Position numbers and translations under genes: made by a program
Notes under the pieces: model-generated
What the model saw: only the letters and a program-made list of their open reading frames with translations
Told to the model about the DNA's origin: nothing
Databases searched by the model: none
Assembly: GCF_024435355.1 (NCBI RefSeq)
Contig: NZ_JAMJWG010000001.1
Location: 124,001 to 188,000, forward strand
Direction of reading: 5' to 3'
DNA length: 64,000 nt
Source: Streptomyces odontomachi
Lineage (GTDB): Bacteria > Actinomycetota > Actinomycetes > Streptomycetales > Streptomycetaceae
Shown here: in pieces, positions 1 to 8,036 of the stretch
How the letters are laid out: each line of letters starts with the position of its first letter
Numbering within the stretch: position 1 is the stretch's first letter

Positions 1-368
1 CGTACCGCTCGCAGTGGGGCGTCGCCGACCTGGACGACGCGAACCGCATCCGTGGCTTCGTCCAGTCCCCCGAACTTCCCTACTGGATCAATGCCGGAAT
101 CTACGCGTTCGATCCCTCCGTGATCGATCTCCTCCCGGACCGGGGCGATCACGAGGACAGCACGTTTCCCGCACTGGCGCGGGAAGGCCACATGGTCGGC
201 TACCGCATCTCCGGTTACTGGCGAGGAATCGACACCCCGAAGGATGTGCTGGAGGCGTCCAGAGAGTTGACGAAGGCTGGACGTGTCCCGGCCCCCGAAT
301 TCCATGTTCCGGAACCCGAAGCCGTGGAAGCCGGCGGGGAAGAGGCACCGGACGGCACCGGAGCCTGA
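1..368 (+). CDS. NDP-sugar nucleotidyltransferase, C-terminal part (runs off window)
   Basis: Only the last 120 or so codons are inside the window, in the frame that begins at base 3. The visible part carries the end of the nucleotidyltransferase fold: the block YWINAGIYAFDPSVIDLLP, then the PALAREG segment and the GYWRGIDTPKDVLEA motif. These are typical of mannose-1-phosphate guanylyltransferase and glucose-1-phosphate thymidylyl/uridylyltransferase-like enzymes, which join a sugar 1-phosphate to an NTP. A Pro/Glu-rich tail of about 30 residues follows, with no hexapeptide-repeat acyltransferase domain, so this looks like the short form. The neighbouring deacetylase and glycosyltransferases (opposite strand) suggest a role in making activated sugar for an envelope glycan. 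The sugar and nucleotide cannot be told from this fragment. Confidence 0.8.
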   Translation, partial: YRSQWGVADLDDANRIRGFVQSPELPYWINAGIYAFDPSVIDLLPDRGDHEDSTFPALAREGHMVGYRISGYWRGIDTPKDVLEASRELTKAGRVPAPEFHVPEPEAVEAGGEEAPDGTGA

Positions 369-465
369 GGGACGGCAGGCCGACCGTACCGGTGCTGCCC
401 CAGGAGGCGGTGGACACCACGATCGGCCGCCGCTGACTGTGCTGCCTCTCGGTTGGATGAGGCGG

Positions 466-610
466 AGGTGAAGCCGGAGGGAACGTAGTACTGCGCGCTG
501 TAGTCCGCATGGCATTCCTGGGCGTAGAACCATCCGCCCGGCGCGGAGTTGCTGATGCTGATGTGCGCCCGCTTCGCACCGCACGACGGGCTGTACCGGA
601 GCTCGACCAG
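466..610 (-). pseudogene. remnant of a secreted DUF2690 (YjfA)-like protein
   Basis: Read on the minus strand from base 610, an open stretch begins right after an in-frame TGA and encodes LVELRYSPSC, then an HISISNSAPGG block and a Cys/Tyr-rich tail. The ELRYSPSC signature is what I remember of the YjfA/DUF2690 family of small secreted Streptomyces proteins. The N-terminal half, including signal peptide and start codon, is absent, and the frame then runs on into unrelated sequence. It lies directly behind the deacetylase stop codon. Treat it as a 3' gene fragment; the family call is from memory. Confidence 0.4.
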
Positions 611-627
611 TCAGGGCGGATCTCTGC

Positions 628-1362
628 TCAGCCGGGCACGCCGTGGTCGCGAAGTGGTCCGACGCGCCAGCCTCGTGTGGTGCAGGTGTCCAGGATGCGG
701 GGCAGGGCTGCCAGGGTGTTGCGCCAGGAACCGGGGGCGGAGGTGCAGTCGCTGTCGTGCAGCAGCACGGTGCCTCCGCCGGTGAGGTCGCGGGCGACGG
801 TGTCGTGGACGGAGCGGGGGGTGGCCCGGCGGCGCCAGTCCTCACCCCACGCGGTCCACAGGACCGGCGTCAGATCGAGTCGACGGCAGGCGAGATGAGC
901 GGCCGTCGTCAGCACGCCGTAGGGTGGCCGGAACAGCCTGGGGGGCTCGCCCGTGATCCCGGCCACGGCGTCACGAGCCCGTGCCAGGTCCTCGTGGGTG
1001 GCGCGGGGGCCACGCAGCAGCAGGGGCCGGTGGTGCCAGCCGTGGATGCCGATCTCGTGGCCGGCCGCGACCATCTCGCGCGCCACACCTGGTGCGCGCA
1101 CCAGCATGGAACCGAGCACGAAGAAGGTGGCGTGGACGCCGCGCGCGTCCAGGGCCTTCAGGAAGTGCGGAGTGGAGAGGCGGTCGGGCCCGTCGTCGAA
1201 GGTGAGGGCGACGTGGTCGGCGCGTCCCTGACCGGCCAGGCGGGGCATGACCCGGTTGCGCAGCGGACCGAACGTCGAGACGACGGGTGCCGCGTGCACG
1301 ATGAGCGACGCGGTCGCGAGAACGGGAGGCCCCAGAAGGCCGGCGCGCAGCATCGGTTTCAC
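628..1362 (-). CDS. polysaccharide deacetylase (NodB-type, CE4)
   Basis: A 244-residue protein with one N-terminal hydrophobic segment (about residues 8-30), so it is probably membrane-anchored or exported. The NodB catalytic motifs are in order: TFDDGPD at 54-60 (metal-binding and catalytic Asp), the HGWHH metal-binding histidines at 107-111, the RPPYG motif at 145-149 and the late LLHDSD motif near 200. The family removes N- or O-acetyl groups from chitin, peptidoglycan or similar glycans. The GTG start at 1362 overlaps the TGA of the upstream glycosyltransferase (GTGA), which implies translational coupling, and GAGGGTGAG lies just upstream. Substrate unknown; the coupled glycosyltransferase suggests an amino-sugar lipid or polymer. 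Confidence 0.9.
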   Translation of the reverse strand: MKPMLRAGLLGPPVLATASLIVHAAPVVSTFGPLRNRVMPRLAGQGRADHVALTFDDGPDRLSTPHFLKALDARGVHATFFVLGSMLVRAPGVAREMVAAGHEIGIHGWHHRPLLLRGPRATHEDLARARDAVAGITGEPPRLFRPPYGVLTTAAHLACRRLDLTPVLWTAWGEDWRRRATPRSVHDTVARDLTGGGTVLLHDSDCTSAPGSWRNTLAALPRILDTCTTRGWRVGPLRDHGVPG

Positions 1363-2621
1363 AGACTCACCCTCGCGATGTGCGGTGGCACGTCGGCCGA
1401 CCGTTCGGAGCCCTCCGCGTGGCGGCTGCACTGGGCGCCGATCCCCGAGGAGAGAGCAGCCGCGCTGGCTGCCGCCGAGGAGATGACGTCGGTTGCGCCG
1501 GGCAGACGGGCGTGCAGGGCGAGACCGGCCTTGCGCTGTGCCCGGCCGCGTCGACCGTCGATGAGCTCGCCCAGCAGCAGGCCGAGGTCGCCTGGGTCCT
1601 GAACCCACACCGCCAGGCCCGCCTCGTCGAGGGCGGCCGCGTTGGTCTGCCCGTGGCCGGGTATGCACCGGTAGCTGGCCACGGGAAGTCCGCAGGCGAG
1701 CGCCTCCAGTGCGGTGAGGCCACCGGCGTTCTGCACGAGGACATCGCACGCGTGCATGAGGCCGGGCATGTCCGTGCACCAGCCGTGCACGTGTTCGATG
1801 CCGTCGGCGCGGAGCCGGTCGGTGAGGGACCGGTTGTGGCCACACACCACGACGGGCGTCGCGACACCGCTGTGCAGGATCTCGGTGGCTGCCTGCCGTA
1901 CCGGTCCGACTCCCCAGGAGCCGGCGACCAGCAGGGCCAGCGGCACCTGCTCGGGTAGCCCGAGCCGGACGCGCGCCGCGCGGCGTTCGGCAGGAGTGGC
2001 CGGGGTGAAGCGTGGGCCGGCAACCGGGCCGGTGACGGCGACTCCGGCCGCGCCCTGAGCACGGGCCTGCCGGGCAGGCACCGCATGGGCGGCGAGATGG
2101 CCGTCGATCCCGGGTGCCACCCACAGGGGATGCACGGAGAAGTCGGTCAGGTACGTGAAGGTCGGCACCGTCAGCCTGCCGCTCTCGCGCAGCGCGCCGA
2201 GGGCCTGGCTGGCTCCCGGATAGGTCGAGACGACGGCGTGGGCACCGGGGGAGACGGTGTCGAGCACACGGCTCTCGGCGGTGCGGAGCAGCGCCCGCAC
2301 CAGCGCGCCCGGGCGCCCGGCGTGCTCGGTGCTCTCGTACATCCGCTGGTAGCCGGAGGGCGCCAGGGTGAGCAGGCGGTGGTAGGCCCCGGAGAGGAGT
2401 CGTCCGAGCCGGGCCGGGAGGAGATCGAGGAAGTCGTGCCGGTCCACCAGGAACCCGGCGTCGAGCAGGCGTCGGGCGAGTTCGGTGGCGGCCCCGTCGT
2501 GCCCGGCACCCACGCTCGCCGAGATGATGACGATCCGTGAGCTCTCTCGACCGGCGCCGGGTGCCGCAGGATGGCTTGGCCGGTGCTCGGGTTCGTTCGC
2601 CGGGTGTGCGGGGTGTGACAT
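1359..2621 (-). CDS. MGDG synthase/MurG-like glycosyltransferase (GT28 type)
   Basis: About 420 residues. After a 30-residue Pro-rich leader it opens with RIVIISASVGAGHDGAA, the N-terminal signature of the monogalactosyldiacylglycerol synthase/MurG group, followed by the acceptor-side HDFLDLLP region. The C-terminal half has the donor-binding pattern LVAGSWGVG, VVCGHN and the QNAGGLTALEALACGLPVAS loop. Such enzymes usually move a hexose or HexNAc from a UDP-sugar onto a lipid. I chose the ATG at 2621 because AGGAGG lies 10 bases upstream; the open frame extends further but without homology-like sequence. It is coupled to the downstream deacetylase, so the pair may build and then deacetylate a glycolipid head group (inference). 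Confidence 0.85.
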   Translation of the reverse strand: MSHPAHPANEPEHRPSHPAAPGAGRESSRIVIISASVGAGHDGAATELARRLLDAGFLVDRHDFLDLLPARLGRLLSGAYHRLLTLAPSGYQRMYESTEHAGRPGALVRALLRTAESRVLDTVSPGAHAVVSTYPGASQALGALRESGRLTVPTFTYLTDFSVHPLWVAPGIDGHLAAHAVPARQARAQGAAGVAVTGPVAGPRFTPATPAERRAARVRLGLPEQVPLALLVAGSWGVGPVRQAATEILHSGVATPVVVCGHNRSLTDRLRADGIEHVHGWCTDMPGLMHACDVLVQNAGGLTALEALACGLPVASYRCIPGHGQTNAAALDEAGLAVWVQDPGDLGLLLGELIDGRRGRAQRKAGLALHARLPGATDVISSAAASAAALSSGIGAQCSRHAEGSERSADVPPHIARVSL

Positions 2622-2879
2622 GGCCGAACGGCCTCCTGACAGGTGCGTGCGGGAAGGGACACTCCGGCTGGATGCGGGCCGGAGGCGCGCTGGGATGCGC
2701 GAGGTGGGACGGACGCGACGGGACGGACGTGCGGGGTCGCGGTGTTGGTCCGTGCCCCCGGCCGAGGCAGCGCCAGGGGCGGTGACAAGGCACCAACGGC
2801 AGCCGCGAGGGTGGTGGGGAGACGGGCGCACACCCGTGGTGCGGCCAGCTGTGCACCGCCCCAGCGCCGTGGTCGCGGC

Positions 2880-4175
2880 CTAGTCGGGCGTCGCCGGCCG
2901 CTTCCGGCCCGCACGCGCCACGCGCCGCAGGTGGCCGGCCGCCCACCGTGCCGCGCCCAGCAACCGGAGCCACCGCAGGACGTCACGGACGCGGGCACGG
3001 GCGGCGCCGCGCGCCCGGGCTCGGGCACGTTCCCCGCGCGTACCGTCCAACTCGACGAAGAGTGCCCCGTACCGCTCGGCGACGAGAGCAGGGTCGAAGC
3101 GTGCTGCGTTCGTTCGGGCCGTCGCCGCCATACGCCGCCGCCCGTGCTCGTCCTCGATGAGTTGGATCAGCGCTTTGGCGAGGGCGGGCGCGTCGCGCAC
3201 GGGCACGAGCCGCCCGTCGACCCCGTCGTGGATGATCTCGGCGGGGCCGTGCGGGCAGTCCGTGCTGACCACGGGGACCCCGCAGCGCATGGCCTCCACG
3301 ATCGTCATCCCGAAGGATTCGGCGTCCGAGGCGACCGCGACGAGGGACGCCTTGGCGAACTCCGGTTCCAACGGAGCGTGCACGCCCATCAACCGGACGG
3401 CGTCCTGGAGGCCGGAGTCGGCGATGAGCCGCGCGAGGGATTCTCGTTCCGGCCCCTGTCCGTAGATCCGCAGGCGCCAGTCCGGATGCTTGTCCGCCAC
3501 CACGGCGAAGGCATCGACGAGCACGTCGTACCGCTTCCCCCGGGCCAGCCGGCCACCAGCGGCCACCACTTTGGCGGTGCCGTCGGAGGGCGCGACCTGT
3601 GGTTCGGGCACGCTGTTGGGCACGGCAAGGACACGCACCCCCGGCAGGGGCATGCGCCGGCGGTACACAGCCGCGTCCGCCTCGGTCATGGTGACGAGAG
3701 CGTCCAGGCGGCGGTAGTGGGGAGCCAGTTCGGCGCGCAGGCGCTTGCGGTGCGCGTCGTGGCTGAGGTGCTCCTGGGCGATGCGCAGCGCACCGGGCGG
3801 GCCGAAGCGCGCGAGGTAGACGTTGACACCCGGCCGGGTTCCGATCAGTACGTCCGCATCGCAGTGCCGCAGGTACTCCCGCGCCCGGGCGTCGGTGAGC
3901 AGGCTGTACTGGCGGTAGCGCGACTCGGCGCTCGGGAACACCCGTGCGGGCCGGTCGTGCAGCGGGTCGCTCAGGTCCGGACTGCCCTTCCGGGTGTCCA
4001 CCAGGGGTGTCAGCCGGATGCGTGGGTCTATCGAGAACCGCGGCTCGGTGCGGTGCCGCCGCATCGAGACGATCTCCACTTGGTGGTGGTCGGCGAGTGC
4101 GCCGGCGAGGTTGAGCGTGGTGCGGATCGTCCCGCCGATCCCGTAGACGTCGTGCAGCAGGAACGTGATCTTCAT
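2880..4175 (-). CDS. family 4 glycosyltransferase
   Basis: A 431-residue GT-B enzyme. The start KITFLLHDVYGIGGTIRT contains the GGT loop of GT4 proteins. The C-terminal Rossmann domain has the nucleotide-sugar pocket: AAGGRLARGKRYDVLVDAF near 200, YGQGPERE, and the acidic motif ESFGMTIVEAMRCGVPVVS around 290-310 (EX7E type). The last 50 residues are very Arg-rich. Most likely it transfers a sugar to a polysaccharide or lipid carrier in the cytoplasm. It stands 258 bases upstream of the MurG-like gene on the same strand, so the two may or may not share a transcript. Acceptor unknown. Confidence 0.85.
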   Translation of the reverse strand: MKITFLLHDVYGIGGTIRTTLNLAGALADHHQVEIVSMRRHRTEPRFSIDPRIRLTPLVDTRKGSPDLSDPLHDRPARVFPSAESRYRQYSLLTDARAREYLRHCDADVLIGTRPGVNVYLARFGPPGALRIAQEHLSHDAHRKRLRAELAPHYRRLDALVTMTEADAAVYRRRMPLPGVRVLAVPNSVPEPQVAPSDGTAKVVAAGGRLARGKRYDVLVDAFAVVADKHPDWRLRIYGQGPERESLARLIADSGLQDAVRLMGVHAPLEPEFAKASLVAVASDAESFGMTIVEAMRCGVPVVSTDCPHGPAEIIHDGVDGRLVPVRDAPALAKALIQLIEDEHGRRRMAATARTNAARFDPALVAERYGALFVELDGTRGERARARARGAARARVRDVLRWLRLLGAARWAAGHLRRVARAGRKRPATPD

Positions 4176-4273
4176 GCTCGGTCTCTCCGGGGCGGGTGGC
4201 GATCCGGGGGACGCGGACGCCCCGCCGGCTTGGCCGCCACCTTGGAGCAGGCAGGTAAGCCCATGACGTGACG

Positions 4274-4295
4274 AAGGTGAGAGGAGGGTAAGAGG
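4274..4295 (+). promoter_or_regulatory. 11-bp tandem direct repeat, likely response-regulator box
   Basis: Two adjacent 11-base units, AAGGTGAGAGG and AGGGTAAGAGG, match at 9 of 11 positions. OmpR/PhoB-family regulators bind such head-to-tail 11-bp repeats, one monomer per helical turn. The site lies about 60 bases upstream of the response regulator gene, which suggests autoregulation. No experimental support. Confidence 0.4.
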
Positions 4296-4352
4296 CGCCC
4301 GTCACACCCTGTGGGCGGCTTGGCCAGGCAGTTCACCGTGCACACTGGCCGT

Positions 4353-5048
4353 GTGAAGAACACCGTGCTGCTCGCCGAGGACGACCGCGCGATCCGTACC
4401 TCGCTGGTGCGCGCCTTGGAACTGGAGGGCTATCAGGTCACGGCCGTGCCCGACGGAGTGCAGGCACTCGCGGTGATCCATCAGGAACGGCCGGACGTTG
4501 CCGTCCTCGACGTGATGATGCCCGGCATCGACGGCCTGGCGGTGTGCCGCGTGCTGCGTGCGGAAGGCAACCGCATCCCGGTGCTCATGCTGACGGCGCG
4601 CGTGGAGACCGCCGACCGGATCGCCGGACTCGACGCGGGCGCTGACGACTACGTGGTCAAGCCCTTCGAAGTGGAAGAGGTCTTCGCCCGGCTGCGAGCC
4701 CTGCTCCGCCGGATCACACCGGACGCCGAAAGCCTCAACGAGCACGTCGTCGAGGCCGCTGACCTACGCCTTGACCCCTTTGCGCGACGTGCTTGGCGGG
4801 GGCAGCGGGAGCTGAACCTGACCCGGACGGAGTTCGACCTGCTGGAGCTGCTGGCCCGCAACGCGGGGATCGTGCTGGACCACACCACGATCTACCAGCG
4901 CATCTGGGGGTACGACTTCGGGCCTGGCTCGAAGAACCTCGCCGTCTACGTCGGCTATCTGCGGCGCAAGGTCGACCTTTCGAACGTGCCGCAGCTCATC
5001 CACACGGTGCGCGGAGTCGGCTACACCCTCAGAGAGCCGTGCACATGA
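4353..5048 (+). CDS. OmpR-family response regulator
   Basis: A 231-residue two-domain regulator. The receiver domain has the acidic pair in LLAEDD, the phosphoacceptor Asp53 in VLDVMMPG, the switch Thr in MLTA and Lys103 in YVVKPF. The C-terminal winged helix ends with the usual TVRGVGYTL motif. I start at GTG 4353 (VKNTVLLAEDD) because receiver homology begins there; an upstream start at 4311 would add 14 unrelated residues. The GTG is near the presumed promoter and may be leaderless. The stop overlaps the ATG of the kinase gene by 4 bases. It resembles MprA/CseB-type regulators, but the stimulus is unknown. Confidence 0.92.
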   Translation: MKNTVLLAEDDRAIRTSLVRALELEGYQVTAVPDGVQALAVIHQERPDVAVLDVMMPGIDGLAVCRVLRAEGNRIPVLMLTARVETADRIAGLDAGADDYVVKPFEVEEVFARLRALLRRITPDAESLNEHVVEAADLRLDPFARRAWRGQRELNLTRTEFDLLELLARNAGIVLDHTTIYQRIWGYDFGPGSKNLAVYVGYLRRKVDLSNVPQLIHTVRGVGYTLREPCT

Positions 5049-6490
5049 CCCGCGTCAGCCTCCGCACCGCGTTCGCCGTCTCCTTCGCCGCCATGGCCGT
5101 CGCCGTCACCGTCCTCGTCGGCTACCTCGGCTATGACGCCGCCGCTCGACTGGTACGGGTCGACGAGCAGCACGTCTTCGCCGAGGTCGTGGACGACCTG
5201 CGCCGCGAGGTGACGCAGCGGCCACTGACCGTGCAGGAGTACAGCTCCGACACCGACCACGACGGGCCACGCGACGAACTCACCCGCCTCTTCCGGTCCG
5301 ATGTCCAAGTGCTCGGCCCCAGCGGCCGGATCGCAGACCCTGGCAGTCCGGTCCTGCCCGTCTCCGCTGCCGATCGTGCTGCGGCCCAACAGGACACGGC
5401 CGGCGGCACCGTCCGCAACCAGGCCAGAATCGACGACGACCACTACCGCGTCGCCACCGTCTCACTCGGTGACGGCCGCGGTGCCGTACAGGTCGCACAA
5501 CAGCTCAGTGACACCGAGGACCTGCTGCGCAATCTCCAGGAGCACACCGTCCTGCTCGCCAGCGTCGTGGTACTCGGGGCGGGGGCGGTCGGCTGGTGGC
5601 TGGCCCGCCGGATCACGGGCCGCCTCGTACGGTTGACCGGCGTCGCGGAGGGGGTGGCGCGTACCGGGCGGCTCGACGTGGAGGTACCGGTGCGCGGCCA
5701 GGACGAGGTCGGACGACTCGGCCGTGCCTTCGACGACATGCTCGGCCGGCTCGCCACGGCCGAGGACGACCAGAAGCGCCTCGTCCAGGACGCCGGTCAC
5801 GAGCTGCGGACCCCGCTCACCTCACTGCGGACCAATGTCTCGCTGCTGCGCCGTCTGGAGGAGCTGGCGCCCCGGGTGCGGGCAGAGCTGATCGACGACA
5901 TGGCGGAGGAGACCCGCGAACTCAGCGACCTGGTCAACGAACTCGTGGAGCTGGCGGCCGGGGCCCGTGACGCCGAGGAGCCGGTGGAGGTGCCGCTCGG
6001 TGACATCGTCGCCAAAGTGGCGGACCGTGTCGGCCACCGGACCGGCCGTGAGATCGTCGTCCGAGCCGACGCAGGTGCCGTCGTCCGAGGCCGGCCCACC
6101 GCGCTGCAACGCGCCGTCTCCAACCTCCTGGAGAACGCCGTCAAGTTCGACACCGTAGGCAGCAAGTCGATCGAAGCGGAGGCCAGTGGCCTACAGGTGG
6201 CGGTACGCGATCGAGGACCCGGCATCCCGGACGCCGCCCTGCCCCGGATCTTCGACCGGTTCTACCGGGCACCCGACGTGCGCAGCCTGCCCGGCTCCGG
6301 CCTCGGTCTGGCCATCGTTCGTGACGTCGCCCAGAGCCACGGGGGTACCGCCTTCGCCCGCAACCGGCCGGGCGGCGGTGCCGAGGTCGGGTTCACGATC
6401 GCCCCGGCCACGTCTGGGGAATCGGCCAGCCTCCCACCTGCCGGCGACCGCCGACAGGGCCGTGCCCCGGCCCGAACGACTCGTCGGTAG
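5045..6490 (+). CDS. sensor histidine kinase
   Basis: A 481-residue membrane kinase paired with the preceding regulator through an ATGA overlap. Transmembrane helix 1 spans about residues 10-30, an extracytoplasmic sensor domain about 31-165, and helix 2 about 168-186. A HAMP linker follows at 187-240. The dimerisation box DAGHELRTPLTSLR has the phospho-His at 252. The ATP-binding domain shows NLLENAVKF (N box), DRGPGIPD (G1), IFDRFYR (F box) and GSGLGLAI (G2). All residues needed for activity appear present. The last 30 residues are a polar Arg/Pro tail. The gene ends 7 bases before the truncated M56 gene, which converges on it. Confidence 0.92.
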   Translation: MTRVSLRTAFAVSFAAMAVAVTVLVGYLGYDAAARLVRVDEQHVFAEVVDDLRREVTQRPLTVQEYSSDTDHDGPRDELTRLFRSDVQVLGPSGRIADPGSPVLPVSAADRAAAQQDTAGGTVRNQARIDDDHYRVATVSLGDGRGAVQVAQQLSDTEDLLRNLQEHTVLLASVVVLGAGAVGWWLARRITGRLVRLTGVAEGVARTGRLDVEVPVRGQDEVGRLGRAFDDMLGRLATAEDDQKRLVQDAGHELRTPLTSLRTNVSLLRRLEELAPRVRAELIDDMAEETRELSDLVNELVELAAGARDAEEPVEVPLGDIVAKVADRVGHRTGREIVVRADAGAVVRGRPTALQRAVSNLLENAVKFDTVGSKSIEAEASGLQVAVRDRGPGIPDAALPRIFDRFYRAPDVRSLPGSGLGLAIVRDVAQSHGGTAFARNRPGGGAEVGFTIAPATSGESASLPPAGDRRQGRAPARTTRR

Positions 6491-6497
6491 GTGCGGG

Positions 6498-6767
6498 TCA
6501 GTTCCCGGTCGCCCGTGGCGTGTGCGGCGGCTCGTCTGCGGCGCGTTCGGCCGCGAATGAGACGTGGGGGTGACGGTGGTGAGTGCGGGGTGGCACCAGC
6601 CGGCGAGTTGGGAGGTGGCGAGGGAATACCGCTCCTACGGCCAGTGCCGTCGAAGCCGACGTGAGCGTCCACAGGGCGATGTCGGGCCGTACGTGTGTCA
6701 TTACCCGCCGGGCCAGCGGTGGTAGGGCGAAGGGCAGGATCAGTGGGACCAGCAGGAGCGTGATCAC
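6498..6767 (-). pseudogene. truncated M56 (BlaR1/MecR1-type) membrane peptidase
   Basis: An 89-residue product whose first 45 residues (MITLLLVPLILPFALPPLA, then a second hydrophobic stretch) match the start of the membrane M56 peptidases that partner BlaI repressors. Family members are around 300 residues with an HExxH zinc motif; here the frame ends after the second helix in Pro/His-rich sequence with no such motif. The GTG start overlaps the blaI-like stop codon (GTGA), the normal arrangement for the pair. The loss is therefore at the 3' end, next to the convergent kinase gene. It is probably not a functional protease. Confidence 0.65.
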
Positions 6768-7135
6768 CGTTCGTCTTCCCCCAGCAGGCGGCGAAGCTCC
6801 GCCTCGTCGTCCGGGCTGAGCCGTTCGACGAACCGGGCCAGCGCCATGCTGCGGTCTCCGTCCTGGTTGAGTTCGCGGTGCATGCGCCGGGCGGTCAGGC
6901 CGTGGGCGTCCTCCACGGGGGAGTACACGAAGCCGCGTACGCCCTCTTCGCGTTTCACTGCGCCTTTGTCGTGGAGGCGGGCGAGCAGGGTGGCCACGGT
7001 GGTGCGGGCCAGTGACTGCGGTAGGGCCGTCCTGACCTGCGCAGCCGACATCGGTTCTCGTCCGGCCCAGAGTGCCGCGAGGACGCTGGCCTCCAGTTCG
7101 CCCGCTGGTCTGCGCTCGCTGTCGGAATCCGGCAT
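6764..7135 (-). CDS. BlaI/MecI-family transcriptional repressor
   Basis: A 123-residue winged-helix repressor. The segment GELEASVLAALWAGREPMSA, then QVRTALPQSLARTTVATLLARLHDKGAV, is the DNA-binding domain, and the C-terminal helix (ALARFVERLSPDDEAELRRLL) is the dimerisation part. In the family, the repressor binds TACA/TGTA dyads until a membrane peptidase relay cleaves it. The ATG at 7135 is preceded by GGAAGG. A matching dyad lies between this gene and the divergent dedA-like gene. Its usual sensor peptidase is truncated downstream, so induction here must work another way or be lost. Confidence 0.88.
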   Translation of the reverse strand: MPDSDSERRPAGELEASVLAALWAGREPMSAAQVRTALPQSLARTTVATLLARLHDKGAVKREEGVRGFVYSPVEDAHGLTARRMHRELNQDGDRSMALARFVERLSPDDEAELRRLLGEDER

Positions 7136-7158
7136 GGAACCTTCCACTCCCCGAGGTC

Positions 7159-7195
7159 GTCTACAGTGGCGAGAGGCGACTACAGGACTGTAGAC
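7159..7195. promoter_or_regulatory. BlaI-type operator (TACA/TGTA dyad)
   Basis: Between the divergent repressor and dedA-like genes lies CTACAGGACTGTAG (7180-7193), a palindrome with CTACAG/CTGTAG arms around GA; it fits the TACA-N4-TGTA pattern of BlaI/MecI boxes. A further half-site GTCTACAG sits at 7159-7166, about one and a half to two turns away. The location would let the repressor control its own gene and dedA. Confidence 0.65.
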
Positions 7196-7288
7196 GCTAG
7201 ACGCGCCGGTATGGCCCGTGGCCAGCAGGCTGGCGTGGGTGACCCTCGGTACCCCAGCCAGCATCCACCATCGAAAGGGAATGAGCCG

Positions 7289-7972
7289 ATGGCCCTTGCG
7301 TATCTCGCCGCATCGCCTCCGGCGGTCCACCTTGCGGTGAACCTGCTAGATGCCCACTCCTTGCTCTCCGCCTTCGGTGCCATCGGTATCGCCGTGGTCC
7401 TGTTCGCCGAGACCGGCCTCCTCATCGGGTTCTTCCTGCCGGGCGACTCGCTGCTGTTCACCGCCGGCCTGCTCTGTGCCGGCTCGGCAGCCTCACCGGG
7501 ACACCTGTCGTTGCCGTGGGTCCTGCTCGCCTCGGCGGCCGGAGCCCTGGCAGGCGCCCAGACCGGGTACCTGCTGGGGCGGCGCGCCGGGCCCGCCCTC
7601 CTCGCCCGTACGAAGTCACGCAAGATCACCGACGGCGCGAACAGAGCGTCCGACATCCTCGAACGCTACGGGTATGCGAAGGCGATCGTGCTGGCCCGTT
7701 TCGTGCCGGTGGTGCGCACCGTGCTGAACCCGGTGGCGGGCGCCCTCGAGGTACCTGCCCGGACGTTCACCGTGTGGCAGGTCACCGGTGGACTCGTGTG
7801 GAGTCTGGCCCTTCCGCTGGGCGGATACGGGCTCGGTTCCTCGGTGCCGAACGTGGATCGTTACCTGCTGCCGGTCATCGCGGTCATCGTCGCCGTGTCG
7901 CTCACTCCACTGGCGGCTGAAACGTACCGTGCCCGCAAGGCTGCCCTGCGGGAGAGGGCGGCCCAGCGGTGA
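7289..7972 (+). CDS. DedA/SNARE-associated family membrane protein
   Basis: A 227-residue polytopic membrane protein. It has the DedA core: FAETGLLIGFFLPGDSLLF near the N terminus with its glycine-rich re-entrant loop, GYLLGRRAGPAL, and the FVPVVRTVLNPVAG motif with the conserved Arg. DedA proteins are undecaprenyl-phosphate or phospholipid flippase-like transporters linked to membrane homeostasis and drug tolerance. I start at ATG 7289 with AAAGGGA 7 bases ahead. The BlaI-type operator lies 95-130 bases upstream, so the gene probably belongs to the repressor's regulon, which in turn hints at a cell-envelope stress role. Confidence 0.88.
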   Translation: MALAYLAASPPAVHLAVNLLDAHSLLSAFGAIGIAVVLFAETGLLIGFFLPGDSLLFTAGLLCAGSAASPGHLSLPWVLLASAAGALAGAQTGYLLGRRAGPALLARTKSRKITDGANRASDILERYGYAKAIVLARFVPVVRTVLNPVAGALEVPARTFTVWQVTGGLVWSLALPLGGYGLGSSVPNVDRYLLPVIAVIVAVSLTPLAAETYRARKAALRERAAQR

Positions 7973-8036
7973 CGTCGGTCACCCGGATCCGGCGGACGTG
8001 TGCCACGTCGCGATGCCGGCCGAGGGCGGCCGCTCC

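Noticed and set aside
628..2973. A single 781-codon minus-strand frame reading through the deacetylase and the gene upstream.
   Set aside because: Only its last 244 codons carry NodB motifs; the upstream part is out of frame with the MurG-like gene and is Arg/Pro-rich shadow sequence.
4793..5044. N-terminal extension of the first histidine kinase.
   Set aside because: It overlaps the response regulator in another frame, and the ATGA overlap at 5045 gives the standard start before the first transmembrane helix.
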